A stretch of DNA of 64,000 bases from Hyphodiscus hymeniophilus (Eukaryota > Ascomycota > Leotiomycetes > Helotiales > Hyphodiscaceae). Numbering within the stretch: position 1 is the first letter of the stretch; every line of letters starts with the position of its first letter. Shown here piece by piece: positions 23,271-36,025 of the stretch. Under the pieces are notes generated by a model. That model saw only the letters and a program-made list of their open reading frames with translations. It did not search any database and was not told where the DNA came from. A program made the position numbers and the translations under genes. Location: contig VNKQ01000019.1 of the NCBI GenBank assembly GCA_016508695.1, positions 248,001 to 312,000 of the forward strand, read 5' to 3'.

Positions 23271-25852
23271 AAAGAAATACTAGTTTAAGACAAATAGCTC
23301 TCTAGTAAAGTAACCCCCTATCTTAGCTCCTTTATAAATTCCTTCTTAACTAAAAGCTTAATAATTTAATATTACCGATCCTATAGTCTATATATATCTA
23401 GTAATAACTAAATACTAAGGCAAATACTTAAGATAATTATATAAGTTATTACTTTATAACTAGAACTATTATCTTATTATACTTCTCTTGCCCCTAAGTA
23501 TTCTTATAGCCCTTCTTGTTTTATAACCTCTTTTAGTTATTAGTCGATTATTAGCTTATTTTTAGTAATATCCGTATTGCTCTTAGCCTTTATTAGCTTT
23601 ATTATACTATCCTAAAACGTTATTCGTCGTATAAAAGGCCGTATTATATATATTACCTAATAGTTCTCTCTTATATATATTAGAAGAAAGATTATATCTA
23701 ATTTGTATATTAAATCTATAAGTATTATTAGCTCTAACCTCTTAAACCACTTTTTAAGCTTTTATTATTTACTTATAGTATTAAGCCTAAAGTTAGTCTC
23801 CCTTATATTATACTCTTTATATACTTACTTTAATTCTTTAAAATAAAAGGAATTTAACTAAAAGAATCGTTATTAATTTGCCCCTTATACTAAGGGTTAG
23901 TTCGATAGTTGGTTTGTAGTCTTAGTAACTAGCTCGCCCTAGGTATTAATATATTTATCGTTTAGCTAGCTATCCGTAATAAGAACCTTTTGTAAATATA
24001 CTCTAGTAATAAGTGTCTTTAATATATAGCTCTTACTTATACTCTCGTCCTTATCTAAGGTATATATACTTATAAATAGTTTATAGTCTTCGGGTATAAT
24101 CTTAGTAAATCTTAGGGTCCTTTTATTTACCTTAGTTATTAGACGACGTAATACTAGAGTCGTATAGTCGTATTTATATTAAGTACTTATAGTTTATATA
24201 TACGTATTAAATATAATTACTTATTAAAAGAGAGTAATATAAAGGAATAGTATTAAAGTAGAGTTTATATTTCTTAGCCTACTTTCTATATAGAAACACG
24301 CTAGCCTTCTATCGATATCTATTATATAATAAAAGCTTCCTTATAGCTCTATTATAAAAATAACGCTTACTTAAGACAATTTTATCTTAATATAGCTTTT
24401 ATTATAAGCAATATAACCTAATACGCTAATAGCAAGCTAGAAAGTTACCTTACTATTAATAACTTAACGATTTTAAAGTCTCGGCTTAATTTAACTAAGC
24501 GTAAAACTATCTTTATTATAGTTAGGATTATATTCGGGAATATAAAGCTTTAATTACGATTAAAAGGCGTTTTAATCTAAATAAATAATAGCTAAGTCCT
24601 TATACCTTTTAGTTCTTATATCTTTCTTTAGTAATATATATATACTAAATATTATTAGTAATTCTTAACCCTTAACCCGAACTATAAGATTCCGATTATA
24701 TATATAAAGATTTATATTGCAATTAATTCTATTTGACTTATACTTTCTCTTCTCGTTATTATACTTAACTTTACTTGATTTATAAACTACCGACTTATTA
24801 GTTCGTAGCGTTTTTATTAGATTTCTAGTATTTAAGGCAATTCTTTTTGCTAGTATATTTAGTTTTAAAGTATTCTTCTCTATTATAGTATTTGTAGTAG
24901 TTTGCCTCTTTAGTTACTTATTTATCTTGCCTTAATAAACGTTCGCATTATTATTATTATTTATAAACTCGGGGTTAGTCTCTTTACTAAGCGATTAAGT
25001 ACTTGTATTTTTTTTAAAATAAGTTTAATTAAAAGTTAAAAGTCGTAAAGTTATTACTTATATTACTTCTAATAGCTATTTTCTTATTATTTCGTTCTCT
25101 TAATAAGCCTTCTAGACCTTTAGTAGTTTATTATATAACTCTTATATATATGCCTTAATAACTTTTTCGGTAGCGTATTATCCCTTTTTAAGCTTATATA
25201 TATTAGCTACTTCTTATATAATATTCTTATATATCTTTAACTAGCTCTTTAGCTTCTTAATACTTAATATAGTTTATATAGTATATTCGAGATCCTTTTA
25301 TTCCTTAACCTTATAAACGCCCTTTATTTTTAATTCCTTCTAATAGTCGAAATCGTAACTATATAAGTTATTAAGCTAGTGCTTTTATATAGTTATATTG
25401 CTTTCCGGCTAAGGTTTAAAGACTTAAGGCTATTATCTTATATATTCTTTATTATATTAGTTAATCCTACCTAAATTAAACGTAAAGGCTATTAATATAC
25501 TTACTTACTATTATTATAAACCTCGAAATACTATAATACTTAATAGTATCGATTCTAAATATTAAGGTAAAGTCTTCTTATAGGTTACTAGACCTAGACG
25601 TAGTTACTTAAGGAGATAAAGAAGTAACGAAGTAATAAATATATTTAAAGGTAAGTAAAAGTATAGTTTTTGTCTTAAAAAGCGCTAAGAAATAGTTATT
25701 ATCTTGCAAATAATATTTAGCTTAAAATAATAAAATTATTTAGGAATTAAGAATCTCTTAAAGTTTCTTTAAAAAGCGTCTAGAAAGTTTGCTTACTACT
25801 AAGGTATATATTAGCTATAGGCGCACGTGACGTGCCTAAATTAACTTACTTG

Positions 25853-25904
25853 TAAAAGCTCCTAAAAAGCTTTTAAAAAGCTTCTAAAAAGCTCTTTAAA
25901 AGCG
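25853..25904. repeat. 12-bp tandem repeat
   Basis: About four copies of a unit like AAAAGCTTCTAA. Confidence 0.7.
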
Positions 25905-27272
25905 TCTTTAGTCTTTCTATTTTTATTTTTAAGGTATTTATTCTATTATACAAACTAATATTACGTATTAGCTATTATTATATATATAGAGAATCAAATT
26001 ACTTACTTTATAAGTCTATTTATTATTTATCTTTAAAATACGCCTTTAAGGGTAAATCTCTTTAATAGATTAGATTGCTTTTTATCTCGATAGAAAAAAC
26101 CCTTAAAACTCCGCGCTAACTTTATATTTACTATAAGGCTACTCCTTTACTAGTAAGCTTCTTTTACCTTTTATTTATTTACTCGGATTATAACGTTTTT
26201 ATATAACTCTAAAGTTCCTTTATTATTATATTATCCGATATTATATTACTTTTATCTTTATAAGAATTACTATTACTTTGCCTTATTATTCGAGTAATAT
26301 TATAACGTTTCCTTAATAATTAGTTTGCTTTTTACGTAAGTTAATCCCTTAAATATATATTATTCCTTATATTTATCTAATTAATATTAGACTTTAGTAT
26401 TACTTTATTAAGTACTTACTTTGTAAGCGTTGTTTCTCTAGCTTTTTATTTTTATCTTATATTATAAATAATAACTTAAACGCTATTTAATTACAAGAGG
26501 TTATAATAATAAGTAATCTTTATATTCCCTTATATTCCTTTTATAATACTAATACTCTATTAAATTTATAGACTCTCTCTAATCGCACTCTCGCTATTAC
26601 TCTTTTAATACTATAGCTCCTTAGATTTATTTTTTTCTCTAACTAGCGAGTTAAAGTCGAGATTTATTATAATATCTTAATTATAGCTAACTATCCTATT
26701 ACTTTCGATTTTAAATAACCTTACTTAAAGTATATTTCTCTAAGTATAATTAATATAATTTCAAAAGATTATATTAATAATATACTTTCGACCTTTTATC
26801 CTAGTATAATTTTATTTGCTAAGTTTAAGGAATTAGTTTGTAAATCTATTAGTTTTATTATTAACTTGTTTAAGTATAAATTAGGGTATATCTTATTTTC
26901 CCTTAAATAAAGTATTCTAAGTATATATTCGAATATCTCGAGTAATAATATCGACGTTTACTTTTAAAGCGTATTAAGCTTAATATATAACGCTAAACGC
27001 TCGAAAGAAGAATAGCCGGAAATTATATTTTATATTTAAGACCCTATTTCTAATAATATAATTGCCTTTAGACTTAAGAGTATTATTAGTAATAATATGC
27101 GTGCGAAGTATAAGCTAGCTATCTCTAAGCCCTAAGTAGCTATTATAAAAAAGCAAATCGGGCCCCTCGATATTATAGAATCTCTTACAAGTTTATTAGT
27201 CCCTTTATTAATATATACTATACTTAAAGTATTATCGATTATAATATTACCGCCGCTATTACTAGCTTTATA

Positions 27273-27344
27273 AGCTCTATTAGCTCTATTAGCTCTAATA
27301 GCTCTACTAGCTCTAATAGCTTTACTAGCTCTACTAGTTTTAGT
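27273..27344. repeat. 9-bp tandem repeat, 8 copies
   Basis: Copies of AGCTCTATT and AGCTCTACT follow each other without gaps. A multiple of three suggests an old tripeptide repeat in a coding region. Confidence 0.88.
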
Positions 27345-30015
27345 CTAACCGTCTTTTACGTATCCTCTTACGCCCGTAAAACCCTAAGAAGATCGTAGTA
27401 TTTAGATTAATATTAGTAATCTACTTAATATAAGTTATACTCTTAATATAAAGCTAAACGAGAAAGATTATAATTTAAAAGACAAAGATAAACGGGTTTA
27501 ATATTAAGAGGACTTTAACTTATAAAATAAAGAATAGTATCGCTAAGCTATATAAGTCGCGCTTTGCTATATAATATATTTATAAATAACAAGCTAATTT
27601 ATATTCTAGGGAATTTGACTTCTCGGAGCTTATAAAATGTTAATAGCTCGAGTTACTTAACTAGTACAAAGCTTATGTCTTCTTTCGCTATATTAAGGAT
27701 ATATTTATATTAGACTAAGTTATATCGGTCTAAGGGTTTAGTTATAAGTTTCTTCTTATTTAAGTATATATAATATAATAAATATTATAAAATATTTATA
27801 GCGTTATTAGATCCTTAATAATTTGCTATATAATAAGTATTAGTAAGACTATAATTACTATTTGTATTTACTATATCTAATATACCTTTAATATAATATA
27901 GTAAGATATTAAAGGAAATCTAACAAACTATTAGCGCTAGACAAATAATAATAGTATTAGTATTTACTTTTTTACTAAGACTATACTCGATAATTATAGC
28001 TTCTAATACCCGTATTATCCTCGAAGCCTAACTTACTTTTTTAAGCAAAAGCTTAGTATTATTATAGCCTTAGTCCCCCTTAGACTTATAGATATATAGT
28101 CGTACAAGTAATAAATATACTTTTCTAGTATAAAAAAGTAAAAGCTTATTTTTGCCTATTAGTCCTTTAAGTTAAAAGGTTATACTAAAGGGTAAAAGCT
28201 CTTAGTAGGCACTAAGGAGAAGAGAAAAATAAACCTCTAGAAGTAATCTTAATTTAGGGAAAAGCTCTTAGTTACTAATAAGGAAATAATAAGTACCCCG
28301 TCGCGCTATAAGCTACGACTTTATAATAATAATTATTTTATTATCTCTATATTATAATCCTTTAAGTCGTATTTCCTAAATATAACCTTTAATATAATAA
28401 AAAACAATTATAACTTTTATAAGGTACTTACTTAAAAAGAAAAAGAAAGAAGGTTCTAAAATTATAAACCTAAAAAATAAACTAGAGCTATCTATTATAA
28501 ATGCATTATTATTACTATTTTTAAGGATAAGTTCTAATACTAAGATACTTAAGTAATTAGTACTATTAAAACTATTTAGTCGAGCTAGCCACTTAAATAT
28601 AAAGTAAAAGTCTCTATAATTCTTATAAGTAATATACCTTTAATTAAGGGCCCTAACGATATTATACGCTACGTTAAACTTATATAGAGAGATAGTTAGA
28701 AGAAGTATATTATTTTTGTAAGTAGTTAGAAAACGAGTATATAAAGTTAAGTAACTACTAAAAGAAAGCCCTTAGGAAAATCTTAACCCCTAGTAAATAT
28801 TCTAAGGCTAATAATATTATACGCGATATAAATAAGAGCTTACTAGCCTTAATCGAAATACTCTTTATTTGTTTTATAATTAATAGTAAGATTTGTAGCG
28901 ACCCTATCGTTAAGGTACCCCTAATAACCTTTTATAATAATCCGTATTACTATAATAAGACTAATATAATAATAGCAAACTTAGTAGCAATTAAGTAAAT
29001 TAAAGCCTTTAAGGAGAAAGAAAAGGCCCGGAGAAATAAATATATTATAATAAATAGTAGCGCTAATAACTATATACTTTTAAGCAAGTCTAATATTAAC
29101 TTATATTATCGCGTATATATTTGTATTACTTTTTTAGCTCTAGTTTTATTTAATAACGATAATAGTATTTTACTTTATCTTACTAATAAGGAGTTTATAA
29201 TTAAGACGAAAAGTAGAAAATAGAAACTTAGTATTAAAACTAATCTTTTTTTTATTAACTTTAATTAGATTATTCGCTCTTCTAGTAAGCTTTTACAAAT
29301 TACTAAAGATTTAAATAAACTCGAAATAAATCTTAATAAAGAGAGTAAGAAGACTCGTTATATATTTATCTTTAACTTTTTAGTTATTATATATATTTTT
29401 GTACTTATAAGTTAAACTATATATTAGACTTAAGTTAGTTTATAAACCTCTAGCTAATAGGACTATTTAGTAGTTAAAGAAGTATCGTTACGTTAAGAAA
29501 AAAGACTTAATCTTAGTTAATCCGTATATAATATTATTTATTTAAGCTAAGAATAAGTAAATTAATAGATTTTATATCTAGCTTAAATAACCCGCGGCCA
29601 AATAATATATTATACGATTTTTTATTATAACAAGTTTTACTATTATAATTAGACTAATGTTAATAGAAGCTATATTTATTAGCTATCTTGAGATTGGCTA
29701 TAATTTAGTAAAAATTACGTAAGGCTTTGCGCGGTATACTCGTTTAGGCAATAAAAACCCGATTGTTTATAATTATATTTATACGATAATAAGAAATATC
29801 GTTAAAGAAAAAATTATAGTAATTTCTAAGCTTTGTAAGTAGATTAAGGCTATTACTAATCGAATTATTACTAATACTAATTAGTAATGCTTTTATTTTT
29901 AATAAAAGAGAAATACGTAAAGAAAGCTTTATTATATTTATATTAGTATTATTAGAGTACAAACAAGTGTCTTAAGAGAATAAAACTAATTCTCTAGTTA
30001 ATTTAATCTCTTTCT

Positions 30016-30330
30016 ATCTTACAAATCTCTTTATAAGTCCTTTTGAAAATTCCCTAAAATCTAGAAAAATCTGTTTTAAAATCTCTTCTTTTATAAATTA
30101 TCTTATAAATCTCTTTACAAATCCTTTTAAAAAGTCCCTTAAATCTAGAAAAATCCGCCTTAAAATCTCCTCTTTTATAAACTATCTTATAAATCTCTTT
30201 ACAAATCTTTTTAAAAATTTCCTTAAATTTAAAGAAATCCGCCTTAAAATCTCTATTTTACAAATTATCTTATAAATCTCTTTACAAATCCTTTTAAAAA
30301 TTCCCCTAAATCTAGAGAAATCCGCCTTAT
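30016..30330. repeat. 84-bp tandem repeat, almost 4 copies
   Basis: The landmark AAATCTCTTTACAAATC recurs at about 30023, 30107, 30191 and 30274, a period of 83-84 bp. Confidence 0.88.
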
Positions 30331-31752
30331 AAATTTAACGTTATTTAAAAAAATCCCTTTATATTACTCTTATTAACTCTTCTAGTTATCCTTTTATAAA
30401 TTCTCTTTAAACTTATATTAGTATTATTCCTACTAGTATTATTCTTAATAAAACGTAGCTTTATTCTCTTATATTAATAATAAATAACAAGTTTAATTAT
30501 ATTTATTAGTCTTTAGTAGTATTTGTATTCTTTGTTTAAGAGATTTGAAAATAATATAAGGCTTATATCCGATAAACTATTCTTTATTTCGGAATATCAA
30601 ATAAAGTCTTATTATTATAAATAAAGTAATAATTTTAAATAGAACTTAAACTAAACAATTATTTATTATATATATAAAGCTATTATTACTATTTAATTTC
30701 TTTACTTTTTATACTTTCGAAAACCTTTATTATATTGTTAAGTAATCTTATTATTTTAGTTATAAATTTTAGTAGTAATACTAAAGATAGGAATTATTCG
30801 GCTAAAGATCTATAAACTATTTCGAGAGTTAAGTTCTCTACTAATAGAGATTTGCTTTATAGCCGTAAGTTCCTAAAGGATAATAATATTAGTTTCGAGT
30901 ACTTTATAAGGTTTAAGGAAATATTTAGGACAAACGATCTTAATTAGGATAATAATAAGATTTTGTCTTAAAATAAGCTTTATAATACTAACCTTTTGTA
31001 AAAAGACTTCTTAACTATAGTTAATATAAGAAGGTAGTTAAATAATAAGGTTATTAACGCCTAGAGTAAACTAGTTACTTTTACTAGTAATTTGAGTATA
31101 AATAGTAATAAATATCCTTATATCTAGCTAAATACTTATTATTAGTTTAAACTCGAGAAAGTATTTAGCAAATATAACGAAAGAGGTTAGCTAAATCTAT
31201 ATATAGTAACGGGACTATTTAAACGCACGAATTTAGTCCTAGATATCTAGGCCTTTTTTTAAATCGATACTTTATTTATTCTAATATATATTAGTCGCAA
31301 TTACTAGATTTTATATATAGTCCGTCTACTTATATATATTATTTCGTTTTAGGATAATATAACGCAAAAAAAGGAGGTTAAAGAGATTAAGCTCTTTAGT
31401 TGTAAGCCGATTCTTACTTAGTAGCTATAGAAAGTACTTAATTAAGATATAATAGAGTAGATATTCCTCCTTTTATAAGGGCCTCGACAAGTAAACGGGA
31501 CTAGCTATAGGGTTATAGTTTATATAGTAACCTTAAGTATTTACCTAGATATTTTACTAGTTATTACGGGTAGTTAAGTAATTAAGTAGCGTTAGTAAAT
31601 TACTATAATACTTCTTAAGGGAGAGTTTACCTTTAAGCTTAGTTAGGGAGTAATTAAGTAAGATTTAGTAAGTTTTATAGTTTACTCCGTTATATTAATA
31701 GAGATTATTCTAATATTAATTACTTATAAGAAGAGGCGAGGTTAAGATTATT

Positions 31753-31830
31753 TGTAAATCTTCTTGTAAATCCTTTTATAAATCCTTTTACAAATCCTTT
31801 TATAAATCCTTTTATAAATACCTCTATTAG
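31753..31830. repeat. 13-bp tandem repeat
   Basis: Five to six copies of AAATCCTTTTATA. Confidence 0.85.
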
Positions 31831-32999
31831 GCTTTTAACTAAGTAGTAGTCACGTATATTATAATAAAATACTTTAACTTGAAAACTTAGAGAACGTAGC
31901 TAATCCCGTTATAATAATAGTAATTTTCTTATTACCCTTACTATAAAAATAGTATAGTATTAAATATATTCTAAACGTATAAGTAGTCTAGCTGGGTTAA
32001 GTAGACACGAGCTATATTATAAGCTATAATATAACGTCTCTAGGCGTAACTAGTAGTATTGTATTATAAGCTATTCCTATATACTCTTAAGGCTTCGTGA
32101 TTTTATATACGCTAATAATAATACTAATTAGTCGAGTTAGAATCGAACTAGGAGTATTAAGGAGGATATAAGGCAATCGAGTAATTTACTAATAGGTTTT
32201 CTTATAAGCTAGGATAAAGACAATAGTATAAGATACTCTAAATAATTAAGTATTATTATTAACTCGATTTTTAGTATATTTAGAGATAACCTTACTCGAT
32301 GCTCTTAACGACGATTTAGAGATAAATAAACTCTATAAGGAACTAGAGATCTTTATAAGATATATTAATATTAAAGTAGTTAATAATATTATATTTATCA
32401 ACCCGGATATATATAAATATTTAGTAGGGTAAGGATAGTATAATAATAATATAGAGTCGAGTCTCGGTAGCGAAACTACTAATAGTTTAGTAATAACTAT
32501 ATTATAATATATAAAAGCTAAAGAAGTCCCTAAATAGTATTTAACGGTTAAAGACGCAAAAGAGTTTCTAGCTAATAACCCTTAAGAACGTATTCCTAAA
32601 AGGCAACCGGCTCTTATAAGGCTAAACCTCTAATATTTATTTGCGTCTTAATATAACTAGGAATTAACGTTTTAGTTCTAATATACTCAAGTAAGTAAGA
32701 GCGCTATTAATAAGTGATTTAAGACTCTTTCCTTTAAGTGCTTTATAATTAGTAATGTTTTTAGTGCCTTAAGTAATTATAATAATATAATTAGTATAAT
32801 TTACTAGATCTTATATAGTATTCCGGGCGGCGACTATTAGTTATAGTTAGAGATTATTATTCCGCCTTAAGTTAAGAGTAATAGCCTAGAGAAGCTACTC
32901 TTAAGATATCGTTTAATAAGGCAATATCTAGAGTTCTTACTTAGTTATTAGCCCTTTACTCTCGAGCTTTTATAAGTACTTATAAAGAAGTTATATAGT

Positions 33000-34470
33000 T
33001 CGACTGGCTCTCGGGTTTATAACGAAATATATACGAGTACTTAGTAGTAAAATATATAGTAAAGGTTACCTCTTAATATAATAGTTATACTTGTAATTAT
33101 TATAATAAATAAGACTCTTATAACACAATATATAAGGGATCGGACTATATATCTATTATATATAATAATTACAAATCTTAATTATTATATATATCGGAAG
33201 TAAACTATACTAGCTACTTTTCTTCTTATACTCTTTCTTATCTTAAAGTCTATAACTAAAGAGTCGGATACTATAATAGCTATTAGTATTAAGTCCCAAA
33301 TTTACTATTAATATATAGAGATTATTTTTAAGTGTAAGCTAATCCTTATATACTTATTACTTAATAAATTAATCTTTTTATAGCTTTAGAATAGTTATGC
33401 CACTTTAGTTGGCTTGTTTATTATACTAATTAAAAGATTTGGTATTGTTTCCCTATTTTAGTATTAATATATATCGATTATAAAAAAGTCTATACTATTA
33501 CTAGTATTAAGAATAAATAGTAATATAGAATATATAAAGTATTATATAAGAGAATATAAGACATTACTATAAAATAGCCACTTAAGACCCTAGTAAGTAT
33601 ATAAGTATAAATATTAAAGTAAGTAATAAAGGGAATAGTAAAGGAAGACCCTACTTAGATATATCTTATTAATTTATTTTTATAGCGCTATAACTATAGT
33701 AATATTTATAAGAATCTAATTATAAATATATTATATAGTCTCTAAAAGAGTGTTTTTAAGAACTTAGTCGATATAATAAAAATACTCTTTTATAAGATAT
33801 ATAAATTAAAATAGGGGAAAAGAATAAAAGCAAAGAATATCTAGAAGTTAAAAGACTCTTTTAGCCTTATATAATTAAATATACGTCTCGCTAATATTCT
33901 AGCTTACTAAGGGTTAAAGTACTTTAAAAAGTTTTCGTATATTATATAATAGACTAATAAAGAAAAGTAAGACCTTATTTGTGTTTAGCTCTCTTATATT
34001 ACTCTATTACTTCTTAGCAAAGCAAATAAAGCCTTAGAATATAATCGAGCTATTCTTAACTTTATTATAATTATATAGTATCGGATATATAATAATAATA
34101 TATTAAGATACTTTTAGCAAGCTATATATTAGATTAATTAGTATAAGGCTAGCTTTAATACCTTTCGACCCTCTATAAATAGCGAAGCCTATTATTATTA
34201 TTTAAAATTTTATTTGCTTAGCTATTATAGCCTATTAACTAAAAGGTAGGGTACTCCGAATAGCTATAATACCGAGTACTTTAAGGCTTTATATAAGTTC
34301 CTCTTAAAGGCGTTTTATAATCGTATAAATAAGACCGAGGACTATCTTACTCAAATTACCTCTTATAATATTAAGTATACGTTTATATAAGTAATAAAGA
34401 ACTAATTATTCTATTTTCTTAGAATATTATTAAAAGTAGAGTTACTAATTATAACTTAGATTATAGTATT
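33000..34470 (+). pseudogene. Plavaka (KDZ-type) transposase relic
   Basis: Plus-strand translation shows, in order, INKTLITQYIRDRTIYLLYI, ITNLNYYIYRK with LLILFLIL after it, then KRVFLRT, and finally YLKFYLLSYYSLLTKR, GTPNSYNTEYFKALYKFLLK and AFYNRINKTEDYLTQI. These match the Plavaka transposase blocks (A/S)DKTxLTxxxxxxAxPxYLTIGNIxKxxRxK, HxLxKGVF, KxHxLxHYxxxIxxxGTxDxYNTExxExLHK and AxRxTNKxDYxxQ. Frames shift and stops appear at CAA/CAG/TGG-derived positions. Transposition activity is lost. Recognition is by remembered motifs. Confidence 0.75.
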
Positions 34471-35614
34471 TATTAAGATACTAATTCTAATAGCTAAGCT
34501 TAAACCTATAACGTAACTAAATATTAATAATCAAATATTACTCCGAGACCTTTAACTCTTATAAATATAAATAACGCTAGTAGGCTATATTACAAATACT
34601 TTAGAGATCCCGGGCTTCTTTTAGGCACTAGTTAGTTTCGTTTACTAAAAGCGTAAGAGAAGACTTAGAAAGTCTCGGGTTATTAGCCTTAAGGAAACGT
34701 ATAATAAAAATATATTATAGGTCTAATCTTATCTAGTATAACTTTTCGGTAATATATAATATTAAAAGCGAACTAAAAAAAATAAGAGTAATTCCGAGGT
34801 ATAAGAGGCTAAGCTCTTATAATATTCTACCTAATAAATAGAAAAAGGCCTACAAAAGGACTTTTACTAAGTATAAGTATATATACTTACTCTTTAGAGC
34901 TTAAATAGTAAAGGCAAGAATATATTAAAGTATAACCCGTATAATAGATAACGAGTTACTTAATTATAAGTTTTATTCTTAGTCGTTAATATTAAGCTTA
35001 TATACCTATTAAATACGTATTTAATTATCCCTACCTACTAAAGAGCCTTATTAGATATATTCTTATTTAAAGGCAAAAGTAAAGATCTAAAGAAGTAGAT
35101 AAAGGAACTTAGCAAACCTTATTTAATATATAATATAATAAAAGTAACTAGACCTTTTATCCTAAGATTAATAGTTTTATAAAAGCTTAAAGATAGGCGG
35201 TTTTTTATAATTAATAGGGTTATCCGTAATATATATTTTATATTAGTATTTATAAGTATCTTAAATAAACTAGGCGATATATTTTATATTAATAATTATA
35301 TTAACTAAGATTAATATTAAGTATTATATAAAGAGGACTAAAAGGCTAAAGGCTTTAAGCGGGTAATAGACTTTAAAAATAAAATTAATTAGTATATAAA
35401 GTTACTAACTTTCTTATATTTTATTAATTAAGTAATTTGTTAAGCCTATAAAATAGAAAATATATAGATTATAATAATAAATTATATTAACTTATAATAT
35501 ATTCTTTATATTAGTTTAAGTATAATATATAAAACTCTAAAGTCAAATACTTTTAAAAAGTTCTTTAAATACTCTTAAAATATTTCGTTACTTTTAAATC
35601 TTTTTATAATCTAA

Positions 35615-36025
35615 TTAAATACTTAGCTTAAGCTTTAAATATTCCTAGAATCTTTTTGTAATTCGCCTAGAAAATTAGCTCGAGTCTTAAATATTTCTAA
35701 AATCTTCTTATAATCCGCTTAGAAAATTAAATAAAGTCTTAAATATTCTTAAAGTCTTCTTATAATCTACTTAAAAAATTAGCTAGAGTCTTAAATATTC
35801 TTAAAGTCTTCTTATAATCCGCTTAGAAAATTAGCTAGAGTCTTAAATATTTTTAAAGTCTTTTTATAATTTGCCTAAAAAATTTACTAGAGTCTCAAAT
35901 ATTTTTAAAGTCTTCTTATAATTCGCTTAGAAAATTAGTTAAAGTTTTAAATCTTTTTAAAATCTTCTTATAATCCGCCTAAAAAATTGGCTAGAGTTTC
36001 AAATCTTTTTAAAATCTTCTTGTAA
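35615..36025. repeat. 52-bp tandem repeat, about 8 copies
   Basis: Units contain TTAAATATTCTTAAAGTCTT, then TTATAATCCGCTTAGAAAAT. Landmarks recur every 52 bp across the array. Confidence 0.88.

Noticed and set aside
29744..29962. 72-codon minus-strand frame
   Set aside because: Asn/Ile/Leu-only composition in RIP-degraded DNA, with no family signal and no flanking exons.
32120..32210. tRNA-like T-arm sequence (GAATCGAACTAGG)
   Set aside because: No complete cloverleaf could be built around it. It lies in RIP-degraded DNA and is probably chance.
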